Source of the DNA: Clostridium_AD frigoriphilum
GTDB taxonomy: Bacteria > Bacillota > Clostridia > Clostridiales > Clostridiaceae
Direction of reading: 5' to 3'
Assembly (NCBI RefSeq): GCF_036541405.1
Contig: NZ_JAZHFS010000015.1
Span: 51,366 to 115,365, forward strand
Length of the DNA stretch: 64,000 nucleotides
The notes beneath the pieces were generated by a model. It saw only the letters and a list, made by a program, of their open reading frames with translations. It searched no databases and was not told the DNA's origin. Shown in pieces: positions 1-7,162 of this stretch (position 1 is its first letter; each line of letters opens with the position of its first letter). Made by a program: the position numbers and the translations under genes.

Positions 1-2
1 GT

Positions 3-596
3 GGAGATGCATATTCATTCCAAGGTGATGAGAGAGATGTAATGTTCTTATCTATGGTTATTGCAAACAATGCCAAATTTGCAGCTTTAACTAAAGACTC
101 TGATATAAGAAGGTTTAATGTAGCGGCTAGCCGTGCTAGAAATCAAATGTGGTTATTTCACTCAGTAGATTTAGAGGACCTTAATGATAAGTGTGTTAGA
201 TATGCTTTATTAAAATATTGTATAGATGAGAATGAACCAAAGAAAGAGGATAAATCTGAAAAACATTTATTATTAAATGATTTTGAAGAAAATATAGGAA
301 GACATATAAAGGAAAATGGGTATAAGATTACACCGAAAGTTAAAGTAGGAAAATATATTATAGATTTCGTTGTAGAAACAGACTTGTCTATACCTTCTAG
401 CGATGATTTTTATAAAAAAATAGCAGTGAAATGTATTGGAATGACTGGCGACGAAGATTATGACTGGCAAAAACAGTATGAAATGCAGATGTGCCTCGAG
501 AGAGTTGGATGGGAGTTTTATAAAATACGTGCTAGTGAATTTTATAGAAATCCTAAATTAGTTATGGAGAAGTTGATTGAAAAATTAAAAAATTAA
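3..596 (+). CDS. C-terminal part of a superfamily 1 DNA/RNA helicase with a restriction-endonuclease-like tail (5' end outside window)
   Basis: The frame is open from the window edge, so the N-terminus is missing. It begins in GDAYSFQGDERDVMFLS, the helicase motif V region, and continues to FNVAASRARNQMW (motif VI), typical of Dna2/UPF1-like SF1 helicases. After about residue 90 comes a domain resembling the Vsr/MTES_1575-type nuclease fold that often ends these helicases: VGKYIIDFVV, then AVKCIGM, then LERVGWEFYKIRASEFY. In the family the middle strand usually reads IECDG with acidic catalytic residues. Here it reads VKCIG, so the nuclease centre looks degenerate while the first Asp (IIDF) remains. 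The helicase assignment is confident; loss of nuclease activity is inference. These proteins usually sit in defence or accessory regions, which fits the disturbed DNA that follows. Confidence 0.8.
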   Translation, partial: GDAYSFQGDERDVMFLSMVIANNAKFAALTKDSDIRRFNVAASRARNQMWLFHSVDLEDLNDKCVRYALLKYCIDENEPKKEDKSEKHLLLNDFEENIGRHIKENGYKITPKVKVGKYIIDFVVETDLSIPSSDDFYKKIAVKCIGMTGDEDYDWQKQYEMQMCLERVGWEFYKIRASEFYRNPKLVMEKLIEKLKN

Positions 597-707
597 AGTA
601 GATAAGAATTTTAGCATTGATTGAATTTTTATACTAATATTTGTTATATAGTTATAATCATAACAATATAATAATACTATAATTTTTTTAATAAGAGGGT
701 GAGAGGA

Positions 708-1142
708 ATGGCTTGCAAAGTGGATAGCATAATATATATGATGTGGAAAAACAAAGAAGGTCAATCATTTAAAGTAGGAGAATTAAGTAAAAAAACTGGA
801 AAGTATTATTTTAAATATGACATTAATGGTGTGGAAAATGCTAAAGAGTCTGGATTTTGTCCATTGCCGTATTTCCCTAAAGTAGACTCAAAGTATTTTA
901 GAGAAGAATTATTTAGAACATTCTCGAAGTATATACCAGGTCATGATAAAAAGGATAAAACATCTATTTTAAAAGAGTATGGCCTTGAAAAATATGATGA
1001 CTTCGAATTATTAAAAAAAATCGGAGACAAAATGCTAGATGACAACATTGAATTTATTTCGCCTCTTGGTGAAGAAAAAACTATTTTGGATGAAGAACAC
1101 AACATTCGGGAGGAAGAACATAGTGCTTTGGATGAAAAATAA
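708..1142 (+). CDS. Small protein resembling the HipA N-terminal / HIRAN-associated domain
   Basis: About 144 residues. I chose ATG at 708 because GAGGG at 694-698 lies at a proper distance; an in-frame GTG at 699 is inside the Shine-Dalgarno area. The order of motifs (WKNKEGQSFKVGELS, then YYFKYDINGVENAKESGF, then FP, then LFRTFSKYIPG, then YGLEKYDDFELLKKIGDK) matches the short N-terminal module found in HipA-like toxins and in HIRAN-domain proteins, by eye. The kinase part of HipA is absent. The C-terminus is acidic and Glu-rich (EEKTILDEEHNIREEEH), with no membrane segment. It stands alone, about 110 bases after the helicase gene and before a strong terminator. The function is unknown; a solo regulatory or toxin-antitoxin-derived module is possible but unproven. 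Confidence 0.55.
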   Translation: MACKVDSIIYMMWKNKEGQSFKVGELSKKTGKYYFKYDINGVENAKESGFCPLPYFPKVDSKYFREELFRTFSKYIPGHDKKDKTSILKEYGLEKYDDFELLKKIGDKMLDDNIEFISPLGEEKTILDEEHNIREEEHSALDEK

Positions 1143-1153
1143 ATAAAAACTTT

Positions 1154-1206
1154 AAAAGCGTGTAAAATGAAAATATATTTTCCATTTTACATGCTTTTAT
1201 TTTTTT
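1154..1206 (+). terminator. Rho-independent terminator after the HipA-N-like gene
   Basis: A 16-base stem (AAAAGCGTGTAAAATG pairing with CATTTTACATGCTTTT, one G-T wobble) is followed by ATTTTTTT. Confidence 0.9.
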
Positions 1207-1279
1207 GACATAAAAATTGTTCTCACAACATAGACATGTAATTCATAAAATAAAATGAGTAATAATTTGGGGTGGTATT

Positions 1280-2347
1280 TTGTTATACGTACTAATCTTA
1301 GCAGGTGGAAAAGGAACAAGACTTTACCCTCTATCTCGTGCCCAAAATCCAAAGCAGTTTTTAAATATTATTAATAATAAGAGCTTTTTAAGAAGCACTG
1401 TGGATAGAATAAAATGTTTGGTTAGCAATGAAAACATCTATGTAGTTACTAATGAAGAGTACTTTGATAAAATTTGTGATGAACTTCCAGAGATTAAAAA
1501 AGAAAATATATTTGTAGAACCAAGTAATAAAGAGACCGCTACATGTATTGGTCTATCTGCTGCAAAACTATTAAAACTAGACAAGGAAGCAACAATGATA
1601 GTGCTACCTTCTGATCACTATATAGAAAATGAAAGGGAGTTTAAAGAAACAGTACTACAAGGAGTTGAAATTGCAAACAAAAAAAGAGGTCTAGTAACCA
1701 TAGGGGTACAGCCCACAAGACCAGAGACTGGTTACGGTTATATAGAAATGGGCGATAGGATAAATGCAGATATGCCTACATTCAGAGTAGAGCGATTTTT
1801 AGAAAAACCTAACTCAGAAGTAGCAAAAGATTTGCTTATAAAAGGTAATTTTCTTTGGAATAGTGGTATGTTTGTATGGAGGGCAGATGTGTATTTACGT
1901 GAAATGGAAAAATATTTACCTAAGATGTATAAAAGATTAATGACCATATATCAATCGTTAGAGACTGATGAGGAAAGTAATGTAATAAAAGAACAATATA
2001 ATGAGATAGATGGAATATCTGTTGATTTTGGTATAATGCAGAAAACCAGAAAGGCATTTGTTATAAAATGTGATTTTGTATGGGATGATATAGGGACGTT
2101 TGCAGCACTTTCAAGATTCCTAAACAATTTACGTGGTAACAATGTTTTGGGTAATACATTTATGGAAGAGAGCGAAAACTGTTCAGTATTTGGTAAAGAT
2201 AGATTGATAATTGGATTTGGGATAAAGGATCTTATAATTGTTGATGCGGGAGATGTAATACTTGTAATGGACAAAAATAAGGATCAGGAGATTAAACATT
2301 TAGTTAATGAACTTAAAGAAAGTAGTGAAACGGAGAAATATATATAG
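1280..2347 (+). CDS. manC: Mannose-1-phosphate guanylyltransferase
   Basis: This enzyme makes GDP-mannose from mannose-1-phosphate and GTP for surface polysaccharide or glycoprotein synthesis. The N-terminus LILAGGKGTRLYPLSR followed by NPKQFL is the nucleotidyltransferase signature; LPSDHY and FLEKPN (substrate-binding Lys) follow, then GNFLWNSGMFVWR. At 355 residues it is the short single-domain form, without the phosphomannose isomerase domain of long ManC/AlgA proteins. The start is TTG at 1280 with GGGGTGG at 1269-1275; there is no earlier alternative. The last 89 codons and the terminator are duplicated at 4469-4786, on the other side of the flippase gene. A phosphomannomutase is not in this window. 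Confidence 0.93.
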   Translation: MLYVLILAGGKGTRLYPLSRAQNPKQFLNIINNKSFLRSTVDRIKCLVSNENIYVVTNEEYFDKICDELPEIKKENIFVEPSNKETATCIGLSAAKLLKLDKEATMIVLPSDHYIENEREFKETVLQGVEIANKKRGLVTIGVQPTRPETGYGYIEMGDRINADMPTFRVERFLEKPNSEVAKDLLIKGNFLWNSGMFVWRADVYLREMEKYLPKMYKRLMTIYQSLETDEESNVIKEQYNEIDGISVDFGIMQKTRKAFVIKCDFVWDDIGTFAALSRFLNNLRGNNVLGNTFMEESENCSVFGKDRLIIGFGIKDLIIVDAGDVILVMDKNKDQEIKHLVNELKESSETEKYI

Positions 2348-2359
2348 AAAGGTTTTAAT

Positions 2360-2399
2360 AAGCTCCACTTGGGTGTTATGACTTGAGTGGAGCTTTTTT
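2360..2399 (+). terminator. Terminator of manC
   Basis: The stem AAGCTCCACT / AGTGGAGCTT is followed by TTTTT. A close copy lies at 4745-4786. Confidence 0.9.
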
Positions 2400-2524
2400 G
2401 TATCTATATAAAGTTCATTTATCAATGATTTACCGCTTTATACATGCCATAATGGTTTTATAACAAAAAGCTATTATAGATAAACTTAGAATTATTAAAT
2501 ACCTTCACATTGCTAATTTTATGG

Positions 2525-4042
2525 TTATCTATCTGGAAGCGTTTTTATTTTATTTAATAATAACTTAAATCCGCTAGTTCGATAATAAAACGGAATAATT
2601 ATTGCTAGTGTAACCAATGCTACTAGGATTGTTTTAGTTATAAGTTTCAACCATGAATCTATTATAATATGATTCGTAAATACGTTTATTATTGCAATAA
2701 TAAATATGGTAAGAACTGCATTAATTATCAGTGTAATATAATACTTTTTAACTGGTTCGTAGAAATACGTTTTAAACAGTAAATTTGGTTCATACCAAAA
2801 ATAAGTAGTCAACCTTGCAATTAAAGAAGCAAACAATATTCCAGACATTCCCATTAAATTGCCCATTATAATTGACAATATTAAATTTTCAATAGCTGCA
2901 ATTATCATAATATATTTAGTTTGCATATAAAGCCCAGTTGCTTCTCGATAAGACCAAATTGGATGTATAACACTTCCAAAATAAAAATTTGCTATAATTG
3001 CAGCTAATATATAATTATTTAAAATAAATTTTGTTCCAAGCCAAACATAAATTAAATTATTAAATAGTATATAAAGACATACTGTTGAAAATGTACTAAT
3101 GATAAAACTAATTGCTTGCATAGATTGAAATATTTCAAAACGTTTCTTAGGCTTTTCATTTACAATTAGATTACCAATACTTGCCGTTGCCGATGAATAT
3201 ATTATGTTAACAAAATTATTTAGTGCAATTATAACTAAATTGTAATTTGAGTAAACTCCGACCCAAATAGTACCTACAAGGATTGAAATAAGAGTATTAT
3301 CTGTGCCGTTAAGTAGTACACCAGATATTTTATATAGAAAAATAGATTTCATATTTGCATATATACTTTTTTTTTCTGCCTGATCTAATGTATGATTAGA
3401 TTTCTTTATATACGGATATAACTCATCCGCTTTTTTTGAGGCTATTAAATTATTTATTAAACTTGAAAAAACTTGGATTATCAAATATATAAAATAGTTC
3501 TTTAGTATCAATAGAGTAATTGATTGAAGCACTACCCTACAGATATTAACTAGCATTTGATACTTTGTAACTACATAGTTCTTCTGATCAGCATCAATAA
3601 TTGAGGTCTTATAAACGAATAAATATGATATTACTGTATTTGACAAGAAGAATAAATAATACACTTTAATAAACGGAATAGCTTTATCTAAATGAATTAT
3701 ATATCCTAAAAATGGTATCAAGGAAAGCCCAATAATAGCTACTGCTAATGCAATAAAATTATATATTTTTCTATAAAATGCTATTAATGCTGTGATTTTA
3801 TCATGATCATTTTCTGCTAATGGTTTATAAAAGCTATAAACCATTGCAGTTCCAAGCCCTAGATCAGCCATTGAAAGCATCATTAGAAGGTCAGAAAAAA
3901 GTCCGTTAATTCCTAGATACCCTGCCCCTAATATTTTAATAAATATCGTTCTACTAATAAAACTTAATGCTAATGACGTAACTTGATTTGCCGTACCAAA
4001 TATTATATTTCGCACTGTGTTTTTTGTTCTGCTATTACTCAT
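2525..4042 (-). CDS. Polysaccharide flippase, Wzx/MATE-like (MVF superfamily)
   Basis: A 505-residue polytopic membrane protein, with hydrophobic segments spread across the whole length (about 12-14 helices). The N-terminus NIIFGTANQVTSLALSFISR, then TIFIKILGAGYLGINGLFSD and LADLGLG-like MADLGLGTAMVYSF, is typical of lipid-linked oligosaccharide flippases of capsule or O-antigen loci. It would move undecaprenyl-linked repeat units across the cytoplasmic membrane. I prefer ATG at 4042, which has GAGGGT seven bases upstream; the in-frame ATG at 4057 has no well-placed site. It lies opposite manC and between the two manC-tail copies, so the region looks like the remains of a polysaccharide locus reshaped by recombination. 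No polymerase or glycosyltransferase is next to it. Confidence 0.88.
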   Translation of the reverse strand: MSNSRTKNTVRNIIFGTANQVTSLALSFISRTIFIKILGAGYLGINGLFSDLLMMLSMADLGLGTAMVYSFYKPLAENDHDKITALIAFYRKIYNFIALAVAIIGLSLIPFLGYIIHLDKAIPFIKVYYLFFLSNTVISYLFVYKTSIIDADQKNYVVTKYQMLVNICRVVLQSITLLILKNYFIYLIIQVFSSLINNLIASKKADELYPYIKKSNHTLDQAEKKSIYANMKSIFLYKISGVLLNGTDNTLISILVGTIWVGVYSNYNLVIIALNNFVNIIYSSATASIGNLIVNEKPKKRFEIFQSMQAISFIISTFSTVCLYILFNNLIYVWLGTKFILNNYILAAIIANFYFGSVIHPIWSYREATGLYMQTKYIMIIAAIENLILSIIMGNLMGMSGILFASLIARLTTYFWYEPNLLFKTYFYEPVKKYYITLIINAVLTIFIIAIINVFTNHIIIDSWLKLITKTILVALVTLAIIIPFYYRTSGFKLLLNKIKTLPDR

Positions 4043-4468
4043 GTAATTTACCCTCATTTGAAGTCATATTAATCCTCATTTGTTTTTTATTCATTAATAG
4101 CTCCTAACTGATTTTTAATAAATCAAAATACTTTTATTTAAACGAAGTTCTGTCTAGGTTTCTTATTTAATTTAAGCAAAATTTTACAATGAAACATATG
4201 TCGACTTTTATACACTATAACATAAATATGTCGTAAACTGTATAACTGCGCATATTAAATAAATAATTAAGTAACCATATTAATATGGTCAATACCGGTA
4301 TTCCAGCGGACTTAATATAATATTTAATAATTTAAAAAAATATGCCCTAAATACCTTCAATGGGTATTCTATCTGTTTGATTTTTAGTATGAGGTTAATT
4401 CTTTTTATGTGTAAAAAATAGCAAGCTCAGGCAAGCCTTTGCAAAGACCCCAGGGGTGTTTATTTTGA
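4043..4468. other. Intergenic region upstream of the flippase gene, with two adjacent palindromes
   Basis: AT-rich and without a supportable gene. It holds a perfect 16-bp palindrome, ACCATATTAATATGGT, at 4273-4288, followed two bases later by the 10-bp palindrome ATACCGGTAT at 4291-4300. These could be operators for the flippase gene, whose start is some 230 bases away on the minus strand, but no regulator is known here. The right edge (about 4420-4468) leads abruptly into the duplicated manC tail. Confidence 0.5.
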
Positions 4469-4735
4469 TGGGATGATATAGGAACGTTTGCAGCACTTTC
4501 AAGATTTCTAAGTAACTTACGTGGTAACAATGTTTTGGGTAATACATTTATGGAAGAGAGCGAAAACTGCGCAGTATTTGGTAAAGATAGATTGATAATT
4601 GGATTTGGTATAAAGGATCTTATAATTGTTGATGCAGGAGATGTAATACTTGTAATGGATAAAAATAAGGATCAGGAGATTAAGCATTTAGTTAATGAAC
4701 TTAAAGAAAGTAAAGAAACGGAGAAATATATATAA
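4469..4735 (+). pseudogene. Truncated duplicate of the manC 3' end
   Basis: This 267-base stretch matches manC 2081-2347 with about 14 differences by my count (near 95% identity), beginning at WDDIGTFAALS and running to the C-terminal EKYI. A stop (TGA, 4466-4468) sits directly before the homologous part, and the catalytic N-terminal three quarters are missing, so no active enzyme can be made. Most differences are at third codon positions. This suggests the copies diverged partly while functional, or that this one came from a relative's manC. The homology continues through the terminator. It most likely marks a former second manC gene or a recombination endpoint. Confidence 0.9.
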
Positions 4736-4744
4736 AAAGGTTTT

Positions 4745-4786
4745 AAAAAGCTCCACTTGGGTGTTTTGGCCTAGGTGGAGCTTTTT
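4745..4786 (+). terminator. Terminator copied together with the manC tail
   Basis: AAAAAGCTCCACTTGGG pairs with CCTAGGTGGAGCTTTTT. It is the counterpart of the terminator at 2360-2399. Confidence 0.88.
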
Positions 4787-4810
4787 AAGGTAGATAAAAA
4801 TGATTGTTGA

Positions 4811-4906
4811 GAAAAGGTAAGAGAAATAATTGAAGAGGTAAAAGTATTTAGAGGTAAATTTGAAAACATAAAATCTGCAAAAATTGAATTAGTGAGAGGT
4901 ATTTAA
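4811..4906 (+). pseudogene. Possible 31-codon gene remnant without a start codon
   Basis: After a TGA (4808-4810) an open stretch encodes EKVREIIEEVKVF... ending KIELVRGI and TAA. The composition looks protein-like (amphipathic and charged), but there is no start codon or ribosome binding site. I do not recognise the family. It may be the tail of a gene lost during the same rearrangement that truncated the second manC copy. Confidence 0.3.
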
Positions 4907-5074
4907 TAATTAATATTAATAGAGAATTGACTTCACTTGATTTAGTTGTTATCTATTCTTTTATATATAACAGATTTAAATTTAAATCTAATTATTTAAT
5001 TTAGTATATTTAAGAAAGTAGTATTAATATAAAATACAATCAATATTAAGAACTAATTGAAAGGTGATGCATTT

Positions 5075-5439
5075 ATGACAAGGATTGAATTTATAAAAAA
5101 ACACTAGTGCAAGCGGAAAAAGAAAGAAGTAGTTTGGGGTGGACCGTTGCGATTGCAGTATGAGTTATTTTTAGAGATAGCGAGATATTGGAATTAACTT
5201 TTGGAGGAGAGGTTGAAGACATTATTCATTCATTATCATTTCCCAATAACGATAAAAAATATATTCCAACACTTGGTGGGAGAATATGGTGGAAAGATAT
5301 AGAAATTAAAAATGGTTTCACAGTTCAACAAAATATGCTATCAAAGCATTACAGAATTTTGGCTAACAATCATAGAAGAACATGTTTTTCTTTTGAACTT
5401 GAATATATAAATAAAAGGCTTAAGGAGCTTACCGACTAA
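5075..5439 (+). pseudogene. Broken small gene of unknown function (one frameshift, one in-frame stop)
   Basis: AAGGTGATGCATTT ATG starts MTRIEFIKK and soon hits TAG. If one base is shifted in the A-run near 5095-5101, the frame continues KTLVQAEKERSSLGWTVAIAV, meets TGA at 5161, then continues VIFRDSEILELTFGGEVEDI and on to ...YINKRLKELTD with a proper stop. The pieces read as one protein of about 120 residues with lesions at two places. The 3' part alone could only start at TTG 5188, without a ribosome binding site. The family is not recognised; the WWKDIEIKNGFTVQQN segment may help identify it by search. Confidence 0.65.
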
Positions 5440-5539
5440 TATTAATAAGACTACTAAATTATTTAATTGAATTTTATAAATATAAAAAATTGAAGGAGTA
5501 AAAGATGAAAAAGCAAAGTTTATTTAAGAGGGAGAAAAA

Positions 5540-5650
5540 ATGGAAAACAAGAGAACCTTAATAACTATTTTATCTGTTGTAATTACAATTATATCTTTAG
5601 TGATGTTAATTATTACTGTTATATCTGTTAAAGGCACTAAATTGGAATAA
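5540..5650 (+). CDS. 36-residue single-pass membrane peptide
   Basis: ATG at 5540 has GAGGGAG at 5529-5535. The product, MENKRTLITILSVVITIISL and onward to VKGTKLE, is a short basic N-terminus, one hydrophobic helix of about 25 residues and a short tail. It overlaps an 18-codon frame starting at 5505 (MKKQSLFKREKKWK), which also has a good ribosome binding site and may be a leader peptide. The next gene also begins with a transmembrane helix. Function unknown; a small membrane regulator or type I toxin-like peptide would have this shape, but nothing else supports that. Confidence 0.5.
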   Translation: MENKRTLITILSVVITIISLVMLIITVISVKGTKLE

Positions 5651-5716
5651 TCACATGAAGCACTTTATAATATGGTATATTTGTATTGAGGTTAAAAGGA
5701 CGTATGGGGGGTATTT

Positions 5717-6442
5717 ATGATGGATAAGGATTCAAAGTGCAACAATATAATAACAATTATATTAGTTGTTATATCTGTATTTGTAGTAATATTTGGTTAT
5801 TCAATTTTCAATGGAATACCTTTTGGAAAATATATTGCTAAAGCAAAAATAGAAAATTATGTGAAGCAAGTGTATAACATAACGGATGTCTCAATACCAA
5901 AATATAATATTGAAAACTCCGACTATTACGCAATAATACAAAAAAATAGTAACTTTGAGATAACATACAATCTTAGAAATAATACGATTGATGATGAGAG
6001 AGTACAAAATGCATATAGTAAACAGCTTGTAAATGAATACGATAAACTTAAAAAGTCATACAATGTAAAAATTAGATTGCCATTTACAGTTGAAATTTAT
6101 ACTACAATTATAGCAAAGGGGAATTATTCACGTAATTTTTTAAAAATCCCATGCTATCAAAAGATTGATTTTATGGAACTTGCAAATTACCAGAAGATTT
6201 CATCTGCTAATAGCATTAAAATGCCTGCCGTAATAACCAAAGATGTATTGAATAAGTTAAGTAACGTATTTAACATTACATCAACTCGAGTTAGGTATAC
6301 AGATTTAAATGGGGTTTATGAGATTAATGTAATTGGTAAGGATAAACTTACTGTAGATGAAATGCAAAAACATACAACTAAGATGGCTAGAACAAGTGAG
6401 AGTGAGAGGGATAGGAAATTAATACATGAGTTGAATAAGTAG
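5717..6442 (+). CDS. Membrane-anchored protein of unknown function
   Basis: 241 residues. A GGGGGG run at 5706-5711 precedes two adjacent ATGs (5717, 5720); either could be used. Residues about 10-32 (NIITIILVVISVFVVIFGYS) form one transmembrane helix. The remaining ~200 residues are hydrophilic and would face outward, ending in a charged stretch (TKMARTSESERDRKLIHELNK). The layout recalls small Firmicutes anchored proteins of the YfjL/DUF3139 type, but I cannot assign it firmly. It follows the 36-residue membrane peptide by 66 bases, so the two may be co-transcribed. No terminator is obvious behind it. Confidence 0.7.
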   Translation: MMDKDSKCNNIITIILVVISVFVVIFGYSIFNGIPFGKYIAKAKIENYVKQVYNITDVSIPKYNIENSDYYAIIQKNSNFEITYNLRNNTIDDERVQNAYSKQLVNEYDKLKKSYNVKIRLPFTVEIYTTIIAKGNYSRNFLKIPCYQKIDFMELANYQKISSANSIKMPAVITKDVLNKLSNVFNITSTRVRYTDLNGVYEINVIGKDKLTVDEMQKHTTKMARTSESERDRKLIHELNK

Positions 6443-6697
6443 AATAAAAATAATTCCGATATTGGAACGAACTTTAGTAATCGTAAGAGGCGATGGGAGA
6501 AGGCATATACAGCTTTTTCGAAGTTGAATTATTATAGACAATTTGATATAATATCTCATACGTAGATACATGTATTTTATGGAACTAAATAGGAAACCTC
6601 ACTAACAACATTCATATTCGAGTTTGGCAATTAATTGAACATTAAATGTCAATAAGGTATAATGAAATATATATTATAGCGGTGAGGAGTGGAAAAA

Positions 6698-6880
6698 ATG
6701 ACAGATAAACAAAAATTAATAATTTTATTAGATGATTTTGAATTAGGATACACCAATGAAGATAATAACATTGTACTTAAGGAAGGCAATGAGAACGTAA
6801 TAGGTCGTGGCGGATATGGGGCTACATTCATATTTGAAAAAGACAATTCTTTTGATGCATTAAAAATTCATAAAAAATAA
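6698..6880 (+). CDS. Small acidic conserved hypothetical protein
   Basis: 60 residues from ATG 6698, with GTGAGGAG eight bases upstream; an earlier in-frame GTG at 6689 lies inside that site. The sequence MTDKQKLIILLDDFELGYTN, then an EEGNE-like KEGNENVIGRGGYGATFIFEKD, resembles a short family common in Clostridium and Bacillus genomes (LLDEFGIGYTEEDN... EGNEKV.GY.GF...F.FD). The last residues (NSFDALKIHKK) depart from that pattern, so the C-terminus may have been altered. Function unknown. Confidence 0.65.
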   Translation: MTDKQKLIILLDDFELGYTNEDNNIVLKEGNENVIGRGGYGATFIFEKDNSFDALKIHKK

Positions 6881-6940
6881 ATAAGGTTATGACTAAAGCA
6901 TTACTTATTTAGGGTAGCTTAGTTATTATACTATTATCAA

Positions 6941-6967
6941 TTAGAAGCTGAAAGGCTTCTTTTTTTG
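6941..6967 (+). terminator. Short terminator hairpin
   Basis: TTAGAAGC TGAAAG GCTTCT is followed by a run of seven T. It would end transcription from 6698-6880. Confidence 0.75.
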
Positions 6968-7118
6968 TTTCTTATATTTTCAATAACACTAAAGATTTTT
7001 AACAATAGAGCAAAGATTGCTAAGGATACTACTACAATATCATTGATTAATATGATGTTATGTTTTTATATATAAATTTTAATTTTTCGTAAGAAAAAAG
7101 TTAAAACTAAAGATTTAT

Positions 7119-7150
7119 CTTGATGTAAAATTTAAGTATAGAACATCAAG
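7119..7150 (+). promoter_or_regulatory. Leader hairpin overlapping the ribosome binding site of the serine hydrolase gene
   Basis: CTTGATG (7119-7125) pairs perfectly with CATCAAG (7144-7150); the last bases of the second arm are the first bases of the AAGGAG site. If the arm is in the mRNA, folding would partly cover the site. Confidence 0.4.
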
Positions 7151-7162
7151 GAGTTGGAATTT

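Noticed and set aside
4400..4468. Possible cyclic-di-GMP riboswitch (GCAAAG/CCCAGGGG-like bases) before the manC remnant
   Set aside because: Conserved helices of GEMM riboswitches cannot be assembled, and no intact gene follows.
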